Assembly (NCBI RefSeq): GCF_014230315.1
Contig: NZ_JACLAW010000011.1
Location: 1 to 64,000, forward strand
DNA length: 64,000 nt
Direction of reading: 5' to 3'
DNA from: Novosphingobium flavum
GTDB taxonomy: Bacteria > Pseudomonadota > Alphaproteobacteria > Sphingomonadales > Sphingomonadaceae
Under the pieces are notes generated by a model. The model saw only the letters and a program-made list of their open reading frames with translations. It was not told the origin of the DNA and did not search any database. Positions 1 to 10,400 of the stretch are shown here, one piece after another (position 1 is the stretch's first letter; every line of letters begins with the position of its first letter). Position numbers and translations under genes: made by a program.

Positions 1-923
1 CCGCCGCCGTTCGCAGCGGCGAGATCCCGATCGAAGGCGTCGATGCCGAGATCATCACCGTCCAGCCGCAGATCGGCGCCTTCCGCCGGATGGTGCGCGA
101 TCTGGAATTCGACGTCTGCGAACTGGCACCCACCACTTACATCATCGCCAAGGCCTACGGTGCGCCGTTCACGGCCCTGCCGATCTTCGTCATGCGCAAT
201 TTCCACCATCGCGGCCTGCTCGTGCGCCCGGATGCCGGGATCAACTCGCCCAAGGACCTCGAGGGCAAGCAGGTCGGCGTGCGCGCCTATTCGGTGACGA
301 CCGGGGTCTGGACCCGCCAGATCCTGATCGACGAATACGGGGTGGACAGCTCGAAGGTCACCTGGGTGGTGGACGACGAGGAGCACGTCACCCAGATGAC
401 GCTCCCGCCCAACGTGATCCATGCTCCCGAAGGCCGCTCGCTGGCCGACATGATGGCGGCCGGCGATCTGGCGGCGGGCTTTGCCGCCAATGCCGGGATC
501 GGCCGCTCGGGCGCACCGACCGGCGGATGGAAGGCCGAAGCGGCCGATTATCCCGAGCTTTTCCCGAACTTCGAGGAGATCGAGGCCGACTGGTTCCGCC
601 GCACCGGGATCTGGCCGATGCACGGCACGATCGTCGTCAAGGACGAGGTGCTCAAGGAGCACCCGTGGGTCGCGAAGTCGCTGTTCAAGGCCTTCTCGCA
701 AGCCAAGGATCAGTGGCTGGCCGGCCTTGACCAGGGCGAGCTCACCAACGCCACCGACAAGCGCTACGCCGCGGTCCGCGCGATCGTCGGGCCGGACCCG
801 CTGCCTTACGGCCTCGAAGCCAACCTCCCGACCATCCGCGCGCTCGAGGAAACTGCCTTCAAGCAGCAGCTCACCCCGCGCCGGATGTCGATCGACGAAC
901 TCTTCGTCGATCCCGAAGCCTGA
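1..923 (+). CDS. 4,5-dihydroxyphthalate decarboxylase-like / periplasmic-binding-fold protein, 5' end outside window
   Basis: The frame is open from base 3 of the window and ends with TGA at 921-923, so the N-terminus is missing. About 306 residues are visible. The order of segments (an opening G-x-I-x-x-E-G motif, then R-x-L-E-F-D-V-C-E-L, then F-F/H-H-R, then a D-L-x-G-K-x-V-G-V block followed by T-x-x-V-W-x-R and a short I-D-E-L-F near the C-terminus) is typical of the 4,5-dihydroxyphthalate decarboxylase / NMT1-like family. This family uses a type-2 periplasmic-binding fold. Members are either true decarboxylases in phthalate degradation or solute-binding proteins, and sequence alone does not separate these. 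It is convergent with the LysR gene that follows and probably belongs to an operon to the left of the window. Confidence 0.7.
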   Translation, partial: AAVRSGEIPIEGVDAEIITVQPQIGAFRRMVRDLEFDVCELAPTTYIIAKAYGAPFTALPIFVMRNFHHRGLLVRPDAGINSPKDLEGKQVGVRAYSVTTGVWTRQILIDEYGVDSSKVTWVVDDEEHVTQMTLPPNVIHAPEGRSLADMMAAGDLAAGFAANAGIGRSGAPTGGWKAEAADYPELFPNFEEIEADWFRRTGIWPMHGTIVVKDEVLKEHPWVAKSLFKAFSQAKDQWLAGLDQGELTNATDKRYAAVRAIVGPDPLPYGLEANLPTIRALEETAFKQQLTPRRMSIDELFVDPEA

Positions 924-933
924 TGAGGGGCGG

Positions 934-955
934 CGGGGGCCGGCAGCGGCCCCCG
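934..955 (+). terminator. GC-rich hairpin after the first gene
   Basis: An 8-bp perfect stem (CGGGGGCC / GGCCCCCG) with loop GGCAGC lies 11 bases after the stop codon and is followed by TTT. It sits between two convergent genes and is a plausible intrinsic terminator, although the T tract is short. Confidence 0.55.
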
Positions 956-1030
956 TTTGCCGCCTGACGGTGCACTGGACCAGCCCGGCTCGTCAGCATG
1001 CCGGCCAGACGATCAGCCATGCCCCTCCTG

Positions 1031-2332
1031 CTAGCGCGCCTCCTTGCCGGCGGAACATTCGGCCACGCACTGGGCAAAAGCGGTTTGCAGCCTGGTCGGC
1101 AGCCAACCGCGGCGGGTGATCATGGCGATGCTGGAACCCGGCAGCAGCGCCCCGAACTTCAGCGCCTCCAAGCGTCCGCCCAATTGCTGGTCGAGCTGAA
1201 GTTCGGACTGCGTCAGGATTGCGATGGCATCACTGTTCGCGAGCAGCGACAGGATCGTGATAATCGAGTGCGTCTCAACCCGGCAGATCGGCTTTGGCAC
1301 ATCTGCAAACAAAGCATCGAAAGCGTCGCGGCGGACGGTGCCCGGCGCTGCAAGCACCCAGTCATGCTGTTCCAAGTCGGCCTTGCGGACGACCGACCGC
1401 AAGGTCAGCGGGTGACCGACGCGGACCGCCAGCATGAACGGATCGGCCGCGATTACCTGTTCGACCACGTTCTCGGCGGGCGATGGCCGATTTTGCAGGC
1501 CCACGACAAAGTCGATGGAGCCACGCATCAGGCGATCGAGAAGCACGTCATAGCCTGCGTTGGACACAGAGACGCTCGCCTGCGGGTAACGCTGAGTAAA
1601 GCGCTGCAGCGCCGCGGTCATAAGTTGATTGCCCGCAAGCATCATGGCGCCGGCCAGGATGCATCCGTTCTCGATCCCGAACCCGGCGTTCACCTCCTCT
1701 CTGGCAGCTTCGAGTTCTCGCATGGCGAGCCGGAGCCGCGCGGCCAGCGCCTTGCCCGCAGAATTAGTCCTGATGCCATAGGGCTCCCGATTGAAAAGCT
1801 TGACATTCAACACGGCCTCAAGGCTTGCAGCCGTTTTGCGCAGGGTCTCGTCACGCTGTTGCAGGAGATGCGCTGCACGGGGGAGAGACCCCAGCTCGTC
1901 GATCATCAGCAATGCCGTGGTTAACGGACGGGTCAGGCAGTTGACCATCGCGTCCACCTGCGGCCGCGTCCAGGCGCGGCCCGCGCCACATTCGATGGCC
2001 GCCTCCCTGATTTCGGCAAAATGGCGGGTGACGCGGTTTTGGACGATCAGGCCTGCATCGGTGAGGACAACGCCGGCACGATGCCGCAGGAACAGGGTCA
2101 CGCCAAAGGCCGTTTCGAGATTTGCGATAGCCTGAGTAACCGCCGGCTGGGAGCGGCCCAGAACAGCAGCGCCTCGCGAGATGCTCCGCATTTCCGCCAC
2201 CGACGCGAATGCACGCAGTTGCGACATGCTCGGAACCCCCGCGTAGGGCTGATCCGGCAAGCCGCTCCAACAGGATGTCCTCCGCATTTCCTGCGCGGCC
2301 TGCCCGTCTCGTTCATGCGTCATTCCAACCAT
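1031..2332 (-). CDS. LysR-family regulator with two tandem N-terminal HTH domains
   Basis: The 433-residue protein has a first LysR-type winged helix-turn-helix at about residues 36-95, with the usual S-Q-P-A-V-T-Q-A-I-x-x-L-E recognition helix. A second, more degenerate HTH follows at about 125-190 (L-P-R-A-A-x-L-L, then L-F-N-R-E-P-x-G-I). A LysR substrate-binding domain runs from about residue 205 to the end. Normal LysR proteins are about 300 residues with one HTH. The ATG at 2332 was chosen because it begins just after the upstream esterase stop at 2356 and has GGAG/AGG upstream; ATG 2323 is also possible. It is the last gene of the TonB receptor-esterase operon and probably senses a product of ester hydrolysis. 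A second protein of the same architecture lies at 20880-22130. Confidence 0.85.
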   Translation of the reverse strand: MVGMTHERDGQAAQEMRRTSCWSGLPDQPYAGVPSMSQLRAFASVAEMRSISRGAAVLGRSQPAVTQAIANLETAFGVTLFLRHRAGVVLTDAGLIVQNRVTRHFAEIREAAIECGAGRAWTRPQVDAMVNCLTRPLTTALLMIDELGSLPRAAHLLQQRDETLRKTAASLEAVLNVKLFNREPYGIRTNSAGKALAARLRLAMRELEAAREEVNAGFGIENGCILAGAMMLAGNQLMTAALQRFTQRYPQASVSVSNAGYDVLLDRLMRGSIDFVVGLQNRPSPAENVVEQVIAADPFMLAVRVGHPLTLRSVVRKADLEQHDWVLAAPGTVRRDAFDALFADVPKPICRVETHSIITILSLLANSDAIAILTQSELQLDQQLGGRLEALKFGALLPGSSIAMITRRGWLPTRLQTAFAQCVAECSAGKEAR

Positions 2333-2355
2333 CGGACCTGGTGCTCCGTCTGCGT

Positions 2356-4026
2356 TCAAAGCGGGGGCTGGCTCTGGTAGTATCGCCGCCAGAAATCGAC
2401 CTTGGCGGGATCGGGAGATGGGAGCGGAGCATAGCTGCCGCCCAGTTCCATCGTGCTCAGCTTCTCGCCATTGAACGCCGGCCACTTCGGCAAGTTTGGT
2501 CCGTTCGGATCGCCGGTTCTGGCAAAATTGACCCAGTAGCTCGACATCATGTCCGCGACGCGATGATCCTCATCGGTCCAGTCGGGAAGCGAATTGTTGA
2601 ATACGTAGCGTAGGTCAGCGCCATGAAAGGCACCCGTTACGTCGTGGTCCGGGCCTTGGGGTGCCTGGCTGAAGCGATAAATGTAAACATGCTTCTTGCT
2701 CCCCGCCATGGCCTGCTCCGCCCACATATGTGGCGAAACCTGCGAACTGTCCCGAATGGCAGCGTTGGCGGTTTCGAATGCCTGTTTGGCGCTGGTGGCG
2801 GGATAAAGCCTCAGATACTCATCCGCCATCGTTCCATATCGCTGGTGAACGAATGCAAGATATTGCGGTAGTGGGAGCAGCGCGGTGTTGTATGGTGGGG
2901 GCATGGCCTTTCCGGCCGCGACCAAATCAAATGCCGTATCGGCGGCGGCGCCGTTTTCGTCCCGGTTCTCGCCGGTCAAGGCATCCGCATCCACTTGGGC
3001 GTGGGTCGCGAAAGTGTCGGTATAATTTCGCGGAATGACGTAGCCATCGATGACGTAAGTCCATGGAATGTCATTCGTGAAGCCGGTCAACGGGCCGGTC
3101 TTGAAGCTGCGTACGAACGCAGCATAGATCGTCTCCCACGGCAATTTGCGCAGTTCTGCGGTCGTTTTCACTCCCAGCAACTTCATGAACTGCACGCCCG
3201 AAGCCTCGGCCTCCTTCAGCGTCTGTGAACGTGTGCCATGATCCTGCATCGAAGGATCGTGCGAATAGAGCGAATGGCTCTGCGTAATCCGGCGTTGGAA
3301 CAACCCTTTGCAGAATGGGGACAAGGCAAGAAAATTGACCGTCCCTGCGCCGAGCGATTCCCCGAAGATCGTGACATTTTCAGGGTCTCCGCCAAATGCC
3401 CCGATATTGCGCTTGATCCATTTCAGCGCCGCGATGTCATCCATCAGGGCGTAATTTCCCGATGCGTTGTGCCCGCTTTCACGCGAAAGCTCCGGGGTCG
3501 CCAATAGGCCAAGCGGACCGTTGCGGAAGTTCACCAGAACTACGACAGCCCCCTTCTTCGCCAGCGCGGTGCTGTCAAAGGTGGGGTTCGAGGTTGAACC
3601 GGCCCCGCGGGTTCCGCCATGGAACCAGACCATGACCGGCCGATGCTCACCGGCCGCTTGAGCACCGGTGTAAATGTCGAGGTTAAGGCAATCTTCGCTG
3701 ACGGGGAGGTCGCCCGAACTGTTGGGCCCCGAATTGTACTCGGGCGCGCGAGGGCAAACCAAGCCTGGGTGCTCCGCCGATCGAACCCCCTGCCAGGGCA
3801 CGGCGGGAGCCGGGGGACGGAAGCGCAGATCGCCAACGGGAGCCGCTGCATAGGGCACGCCGCGGAACACGCTTATCGACGGATCTGTGACCGTTCCGGA
3901 CACGAGGCCCGCATCAGTCCTTACCGGCCCGTTCAGCGCCGCCTGTGCCTGCCCCGACATGGACAGCCCGGCCGCAATGGCAATTTGCAAAGACGCGCAT
4001 TTTCCGAGGGTTCTGTGGGTTTCCAT
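2356..4026 (-). CDS. Secreted type-B carboxylesterase (copy 1 of 3)
   Basis: The 556-residue protein begins with a Sec-type signal peptide ending near Q-A-Q-A-A. It has the carboxylesterase type-B fold: F-R-G-V-P-Y-A near the N-terminus, E-D-C-L-N-L-D, W-F-H-G-G oxyanion-hole motif, nucleophile elbow G-E-S-L-G, an acidic G-E-N-R-D-E-N-G segment and the catalytic His in F-H-G-A-D-L-R-Y-V-F. The enzyme should hydrolyse carboxylic esters in the periplasm or outside the cell. AGGAG lies upstream of the ATG. The gene follows its close paralogue at 4070-5746 by 43 bases, and the LysR gene starts 23 bases after its stop. The substrate is not determinable from sequence; the ring-cleavage genes nearby suggest aromatic esters. 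Confidence 0.9.
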   Translation of the reverse strand: METHRTLGKCASLQIAIAAGLSMSGQAQAALNGPVRTDAGLVSGTVTDPSISVFRGVPYAAAPVGDLRFRPPAPAVPWQGVRSAEHPGLVCPRAPEYNSGPNSSGDLPVSEDCLNLDIYTGAQAAGEHRPVMVWFHGGTRGAGSTSNPTFDSTALAKKGAVVVLVNFRNGPLGLLATPELSRESGHNASGNYALMDDIAALKWIKRNIGAFGGDPENVTIFGESLGAGTVNFLALSPFCKGLFQRRITQSHSLYSHDPSMQDHGTRSQTLKEAEASGVQFMKLLGVKTTAELRKLPWETIYAAFVRSFKTGPLTGFTNDIPWTYVIDGYVIPRNYTDTFATHAQVDADALTGENRDENGAAADTAFDLVAAGKAMPPPYNTALLPLPQYLAFVHQRYGTMADEYLRLYPATSAKQAFETANAAIRDSSQVSPHMWAEQAMAGSKKHVYIYRFSQAPQGPDHDVTGAFHGADLRYVFNNSLPDWTDEDHRVADMMSSYWVNFARTGDPNGPNLPKWPAFNGEKLSTMELGGSYAPLPSPDPAKVDFWRRYYQSQPPL

Positions 4027-4069
4027 GATTCATTTCTCCTGCGGTCAGCGGAGGAATTGACAGCGCCTG

Positions 4070-5746
4070 CTACAGCGCCGGCTGTGACGCGTAGTAGCGT
4101 CGCCAGAAGTCGACCTTGGCAGGTTCGGGGAACGGGATGGGAGCATTGCTTCGGCCCAGTTCCATCGTGCTCAGCGTCTTGCCGTCGAATGCCGGCCAAT
4201 TCGGCAAACCCGGCCCGTTGGGGTTGCCGGTTCGCGCAAAATTGACCCAGTAGCTCGACATCATGTCCGCGACCCGGTGATCCTCGTCAGTCCAGTTGGA
4301 GAGCGGATTGTTGAAAACGTAGCGCAGGTCCGCGCCGTGATAGGCGCCCGTCACGTCGTGGTTCGGTCCCGGCGGCGCCTGGCTGAAGCGGTAGATGTAG
4401 ACGTGCTTCTTGCTCCCCGGCGTGACCTGCTCGGCCCACATGAAGGAAGAAAGCTGTCCGCTATCCCGGCTCGCGGCGTTGGCGGTCTCGAACCCCTGCT
4501 GGTCGGTATCGGCGGGATAGAGCTTCAGATATTCGTCCGCCATCACGCCGTAGCGCTGGTGCACGAAGGCGAGATATTCCGAGCGAGGCAGCAGGGCGGT
4601 GGTATAGCGCGGAGCCGTCGCCTTGCCAGCGGCAACCAGTGCGAAAGCCGTATCTGCGGCGGCGCCATTCTCGTCGCGGTTCTCGCCGGTCAGGGCATCG
4701 GCATCCACCTGCGCATGGGCCGCATAGGTATCGGTATAATTGTGCGGCACGATGTAGCCGTCGATGACGTAGGTCCAGGGCATCTCGTTCGCAAAGCCGG
4801 TCAGCGGCCCCGGCTTGAAGCTGCGGGCGAAGGCGTCAAAGATCTTTTCCCAAGGCAACCGACGCAACTCCGCGGCTGTCTTCACTCCGGCGAGCTGCAT
4901 GAACTGTTCTCCCGAAGCTTCGGCTTCCTTCATCGTCTGAGAGCGCGTGCCATGGTCCTGAATCATGGGATCGTGCGAGTAGAGGGAGTGGCTTTGCGTG
5001 ATCCTGCGTTGAAAAAGCCCTTTGCTGAATGGCGACAGGGCGAGGAAATTGACCGTTCCTGCGCCGAGCGATTCCCCGAAGATCGTGACATTGCCAGGAT
5101 CTCCGCCAAATGCCCCGATGTTGCGCTTGATCCATTTCAACGCCGCGATATCGTCCATCAGGGCATAGTTTCCCGAGGCATTGTGACCGCTTTCGCGTGA
5201 CAGTTCCGGCGTCGCCAGAAAACCGAGCGGGCCACCGCGAAAATTGACCAAGACGACGACCGCTCCCTTTTTCGCGAGCGCGGTGCTTTCGTAAGTTGGG
5301 GCCGAGCTGGAGCCTGCGCCGCGCGTCCCTCCGTGGAACCAGACCATGACCGGCCGCCGCTCGCCGCCGCCCTGCGCGCCGGTGTAGATATCGAGATTTA
5401 GGCAATCCTCGCCGATGGGCAGGTTGCCCGTGTCGTTGGGCGACGAAGGACCGTTAGGCGAAGGCAGTCGCGGGCAAATCAAGCCGGGACGTTCTGCCGA
5501 ACGCACTCCCTTCCATGGCACGACCGGCGCCGGCGGGCGAAAGCGCAGGTCTCCGACCGGCGCCGCGGCATAAGGCACGCCCCGGAACACGCTGATGGAA
5601 GGATCCGTGACAGCGCCGGACACCTGCCCAGCATCCGTCTTTACCGGCCCCTTGAGCGCAGCTGGTGCGGGCGCCGACATCAGCAGCGCGACCGCAAGGA
5701 AAATCCGCGCCAGCGTGCCTTTCACCAATGCTCCTAGCCTCGTCAT
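4070..5746 (-). CDS. Secreted type-B carboxylesterase (copy 2 of 3)
   Basis: The 558-residue protein has an N-terminal hydrophobic signal segment ending near A-P-A-P-A. The type-B carboxylesterase motifs are all present: E-D-C-L-N-L-D, W-F-H-G-G, G-E-S-L-G near residue 225, G-E-N-R-D-E-N-G, and Y-H-G-A-D-L-R-Y-V-F carrying the catalytic His. By eye it is the closest relative of the copy at 2356-4026; long blocks around the nucleophile and the T-Q-S-H-S-L-Y-S-H-D stretch are the same, so the two probably arose by tandem duplication. It lies 78 bases after copy 3 and 43 before copy 1 in a single minus-strand operon under the TonB receptor promoter. Confidence 0.9.
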   Translation of the reverse strand: MTRLGALVKGTLARIFLAVALLMSAPAPAALKGPVKTDAGQVSGAVTDPSISVFRGVPYAAAPVGDLRFRPPAPVVPWKGVRSAERPGLICPRLPSPNGPSSPNDTGNLPIGEDCLNLDIYTGAQGGGERRPVMVWFHGGTRGAGSSSAPTYESTALAKKGAVVVLVNFRGGPLGFLATPELSRESGHNASGNYALMDDIAALKWIKRNIGAFGGDPGNVTIFGESLGAGTVNFLALSPFSKGLFQRRITQSHSLYSHDPMIQDHGTRSQTMKEAEASGEQFMQLAGVKTAAELRRLPWEKIFDAFARSFKPGPLTGFANEMPWTYVIDGYIVPHNYTDTYAAHAQVDADALTGENRDENGAAADTAFALVAAGKATAPRYTTALLPRSEYLAFVHQRYGVMADEYLKLYPADTDQQGFETANAASRDSGQLSSFMWAEQVTPGSKKHVYIYRFSQAPPGPNHDVTGAYHGADLRYVFNNPLSNWTDEDHRVADMMSSYWVNFARTGNPNGPGLPNWPAFDGKTLSTMELGRSNAPIPFPEPAKVDFWRRYYASQPAL

Positions 5747-5824
5747 GATCCGTTTTCTCCCGTAGTCAGTCGAACCCGCGTGAGGATGGACAACGCGAAC
5801 TCCGCGCCGTTCCCACCGCGTTTG

Positions 5825-7444
5825 CTATTGCGCCGGTTGCGACGCGTAGAAGCGCTTCCAGAAGGCAATCTTGGCGGCGCTGGGGAATGGGATTGTTTCG
5901 AAGCGGTTTCCCAGTTCCATCGTCTGCTCGGTCTTGCCGTCGAATGCTGGCCACCGCGGGAGACCTCGTCCGTTCGGGTTTCCGGTCTTCGCAAAATTGA
6001 CCCAGTAGCTCGACATCATGTCCGCGACGCGGCGGTCTTGCGCCCTCCAGTTCGACTGGGGATTGTCGAAGACATAGCGGACGTCAGCTCCGTGGTAGGC
6101 GCCGCGCACGTCGTGATCAGGGTCCGGCGGAGCCTTGGAGAACATGTAAATGAAGACGGCCTTGTCGCGCTTCGGCGTGGTCTCTTGCGCCCACATCCAT
6201 GGCGAAATCTGGATGTTGTCGCGAATGGCCGCATTGGCCGTTTCGAAGGCCTGCCGGTCGGTGTCGGCGGGATAGAGCTTCAGATATTCGTCCGCCATTG
6301 CGCCGTAGCGCTGGTGCACGAAGGCGAGATATTCCGAACGGGGCAAAAGCGAGAGCGAATATGGCGGGACGGCCGCGCCGGCGGCGACCCGGTCGAAGGC
6401 CGTATCCGCGGCAGCACCATTTTCGTCGCGATTTTCACCCGTCAGCGCATCAACATCCGCGTGAGCGTTTGCCGCATAGGTCTGCGAATAGTTGCGCGGC
6501 AGCACGTAGCCATCGATGACATAGGTCCACGATATCTGGTTGAAGCTGGCGGTAAAAGCATCGAACAGCTTCTGCCAGGGCAGCTGCCGCAGTTCCGCCG
6601 CCTTTTTGACGCCGAGGATCTGCATGAACCGTTCGCCCGCCTTCTCCCCGTCCTGCAGCGAGACATAGCGGGTGCCTTTTTCCTGCAGAACGGGATCGCG
6701 CGAGTAGAGCGAGTGGCTCTGTGTGATCCTGCGCTTGAACAGTCCCTTGGCGGCGGGTGTCAGCGACAGAAAATTGACCGTTCCGGCGCCAAACGATTCC
6801 CCAAAGATCGTGACCTTCGCAGGATCCCCACCGAACTGGGCGATGTTCCGCTGCACCCATTTCAGCGAGGCGACATTGTCCATCAGCCCATAATTGCCCG
6901 AGGCATTGTGGCCGCTTTCCCGCGAAAGTTCCGGCGTCGCCAACATGCCAAGGGGGCCGCCCCGGTAGTTGACGACGACGACTACGACCCCCTTCTTAGC
7001 CAACGCGCTTCCGTCGAAAATTTCTTGGGAACTGCCGCCCGCTCCGCGCGTGCCGCCATGGAACCACACCATCACCGGCCGGCGTTCGCGGCTGCTTGTG
7101 GCGCCAGTGTAGACGTCAAGGTTGAGGCAATCCTCGCCGATCACGAGCCCCTCGATGTCGGGCGTGCGCACTTGTGGGCAAACCAGCCCGGGCTTCGACG
7201 CCGCACGCACACCCTGCCACGGCGTCACCGGGGCCGGCGGCCGGAAACGCAGGTTGCCAACCGGCGCTGCCGCGAAGGGAAGCCCGCGAAACACGCGTAT
7301 CGCGGGATCCTTGGCAACCGCCCCAGCGACGAGCCCGCCTTCGATGCGGACGGGCGCGCCCAGGTCGGCCCATGCCGGCGCGGATGCCAACACGCCGGAG
7401 CATGCCAGTAACGCCGATGCCAAGTGCTTCACAGGCCGTCCCAT
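5825..7444 (-). CDS. Secreted type-B carboxylesterase (copy 3 of 3), coupled to the TonB receptor
   Basis: The 539-residue protein has a signal peptide ending near A-P-A-W-A. It keeps the complete type-B carboxylesterase motif set (E-D-C-L-N-L-D, W-F-H-G-G, G-E-S-F-G, G-E-N-R-D-E-N-G, Y-H-G-A-D-V-R-Y-V-F). It is more divergent than the other two copies; for example it lacks the short insert before I-G-E-D-C and has F instead of L in the nucleophile elbow. Its ATG overlaps the TGA of the TonB receptor by one base (TGATG), which implies translational coupling. An outer-membrane receptor fused to a secreted esterase in expression suggests capture and hydrolysis of one ester class. Confidence 0.9.
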   Translation of the reverse strand: MGRPVKHLASALLACSGVLASAPAWADLGAPVRIEGGLVAGAVAKDPAIRVFRGLPFAAAPVGNLRFRPPAPVTPWQGVRAASKPGLVCPQVRTPDIEGLVIGEDCLNLDVYTGATSSRERRPVMVWFHGGTRGAGGSSQEIFDGSALAKKGVVVVVVNYRGGPLGMLATPELSRESGHNASGNYGLMDNVASLKWVQRNIAQFGGDPAKVTIFGESFGAGTVNFLSLTPAAKGLFKRRITQSHSLYSRDPVLQEKGTRYVSLQDGEKAGERFMQILGVKKAAELRQLPWQKLFDAFTASFNQISWTYVIDGYVLPRNYSQTYAANAHADVDALTGENRDENGAAADTAFDRVAAGAAVPPYSLSLLPRSEYLAFVHQRYGAMADEYLKLYPADTDRQAFETANAAIRDNIQISPWMWAQETTPKRDKAVFIYMFSKAPPDPDHDVRGAYHGADVRYVFDNPQSNWRAQDRRVADMMSSYWVNFAKTGNPNGRGLPRWPAFDGKTEQTMELGNRFETIPFPSAAKIAFWKRFYASQPAQ

Positions 7445-10400
7445 CAGAATGCGACCCTTGCGCCGACATAGAATGCCCGCCCGATGGCGTCGTCTGCAGG
7501 ATAGAACCCGATCCCGGGCTGACCGGCGCCCGTGGGCGGCGCAAACGGCGTCGTATTCGTGAACGGCGTATAAACCGGCGGCTTCTGGTCGAATATGTTC
7601 GACACGTTCAGGAAGAACTGGACATTGTGCGACTGGGGATCGCCGCTGCCGTCGAGCGACACGCGGTACGACAGATTGAGGTTGGAGAAGGATACCGCGG
7701 CCACGTCCTCACTGCCGGGAGCCACCTGAAGGCCCAGCAAGGGATCGACATTCTTCATCCCGCTGCGCCAGCGCGTCGACCAGTCGACCCGGAATGCATC
7801 GGTGACATTATAGCTGAGGCTGGCCTGCAGCCGGACCTTGGGGATGGAGACGCCCGCCGCGTCAGTCGTCGGCGTGCTTGTTTGCACGGCGCGCAGGCTC
7901 GGCTGGTAGCTGACAAGGGCACGGATCGACAATGGCTTGCCGAACAATTCGCTGCGGTAATTCGCTTCGAAGTCCCAACCATAGGTCGAGGCTTTCGCGA
8001 TGTTCAACGGCAATTGCGTATAAAACAATGTTGCCGAATTGGAGACCGCCTGGTTCGCAGGCGTGCGGCCGAACCCGCCCGGTCGCACTTGCAGCGCGCA
8101 GTAGGGCGACGAGCCGCCACTGTCGTAGCATGCGTTCTGAATGGTTGGCAGCGATCCGTCGACCTGCGTGATCGCGTTGTTGATGACGATATTATAGTAA
8201 TCGACCGCCAGACTGAACTGGGGCACTGGCTTGACCACGAAGCCGGCAGTCCAAGTATATCCGACTTCCGGTCTAAGATTAGGATTGCCGCCAAGTTGCT
8301 GGTTTGCTGTATATCCCGGAGTTACGCCCACCTGCGCTCCGGTAAGGTAGTCGGTAGCGGTTGCCAGACCCTGGATGCGGCCGGGAGTGTACAACTCGCT
8401 AAGGTTCGGTGCCCGAAAATCGCGCGACCGGCTGCCACGAAGCCTCAACCAGTCATTGACCTCCCAATCCAGGCCGATTTTCCAAGTCAAGGCATTGAAG
8501 TATGATTTCGAGTAGGGAATGCTCGTCACCGCGCTCCCATTCGATACGTATTTTGCGTAGCGCGCCGCGACATTGACGTCCAACCTGCGCGCAAAAAATA
8601 TGTCTTTCAGCAATGGCACATTAGCTTCGGCGGCGCCTTCCAGCACGCTTTGGGAAACCGGCGCGCGGGCCGCTGTCCCATTCGGGAAAATTGTCGTCGT
8701 CCCGACGTTGGTGGCCGACTGTTGCACACAGGATGTGCGGGAGGGGAGTACGCCCAGCCCATTGCAGTCGAGCGGCAGCACATTGGCCGGCGGCGCATCG
8801 CTGATCAGTTCGTAACCGAGCCGGCGATACTCCCCGGTCAGGGCGAGGACGACGGGGCCGGCCCAATTATCGAAAAGTGGACCGCTGATGCTGGCCGTAG
8901 CGTCGTGCGAATTGGTAATTCCGACATACTCGGTAGGCTGCAGGACATAATCGAGCGAAGCTTTTGTCGTCGCCGTCGGGCCAAAGATGTTCATGGGCAC
9001 GCAGCCCTTGAAATTGGCCGCATATTGGGGCTGGGTCAGAACCCAACAGGTTGGCACACCGTTCACATTCACCGAGTCGAGGGCGGCGAACAGCTTCGCG
9101 GTGTTCCAGGAATTGTTCGAAACATTCGACTGGCGGACGTCACTGTAAATGTAACCTACTTGCCACTTGAACTTTCCAAGAGATCCATCGAAACCCGGAT
9201 TAACATATATGTTCCGGTTCGTGTAACTGACATTTGTGACCGGCGTTACCGAATTAAGGAAGTATTTTCCGAGATTAAAGACAGTTACCCCGGCGGACTT
9301 CATCGCCGCTGCCATGCTGGGCGGCAGAAAAGCGTTATCGACCGTCATCCTGAAGCCGGTCGCGAGCGCCGATGAGGCGCTGGACCCGTTCGATCGCATG
9401 CTGTTGATATAGGCGCGCTGGTGACCGAGATCGTAGAAACCAGCCAGGTGAAAATTCACGTCGTCCGTCAATTCATAGTCGAAACGCGCGAAGCTCTGGA
9501 TGAAATCCTGCTGCGCAACCATGGTGGCGATTTCCGGATTGAACCCGCCCTGCCCGCCGACCTGATTATTACCGACACCAACCGGAGTACCGGGCACGAA
9601 CGGTGTCGCCAGCCCGTCTTGAGCAAAATTGTAGCCTGCGAACGGATTCGCGACAGTGCCGATCTGGTTAATAATGCCGCCGAAGGTGCCCGCACCATCC
9701 CGAACATTATTGGCGACGAAGAACGGTATGCAGGCCGTTACCCCAGCGGCACATCCATTGCCCTGGAGCGTCCATCCAGCATTCCCGGTAACCTGGACAT
9801 TGGGCCGGTCATTGCGAAATACCGCCCCCTCGCGATGGTACTGAACGCTCGCCTCGAAGTGACCGCGGCCGCCAAACAACTGGGTGCCGAAGGCAAGGCC
9901 AGTATCAAAAGTCGGGTCATCCCCGCGCTGGGAGATGCCGGTCTGAATGTTGGCCTTGACGCCGACAAACTTGGTGTCAGTAACAAAGTTCACGACACCG
10001 GTGATGCCGTCCGAACCGTAGACCGCCGACGCGCCGCCCGCTGCAATGTCCACCCGCTTCAGCAGCAATTGCGGGATCTGGTTGAGATCCACGGTACCGT
10101 CCAGATTTTGCGCCGGCACGCGAAGCCCGTCCAGCAGCACCAGGTTGCGGGTTGGCCCGAACCCGCGCAGATTGAGGGTTGCCGCGGCCGCGTTGGTGCC
10201 GCCCTGGCCGGCGCCCTTCGCTACTTTGCCCCCATTGGCACCCGCGACCAAGGGATTTTCGAGCAGCCCCTCGAACACCGTAGTTGGCTTTGACGCCGAC
10301 AGCGCCTCGGTCGACATGATCGTGATTGGCGTCGGACTGTTGTCGCCGTTGGAAATGACGCGGGATCCCGTGACGATAATCTCCTCATCCCTGCGCGCAC

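Noticed and set aside
5780-7411. Long plus-strand open frame opposite the third carboxylesterase
   Set aside because: Low-complexity, Arg/Gly/Ala-rich translation typical of antisense frames in GC-rich DNA; the minus-strand esterase has a full motif set.
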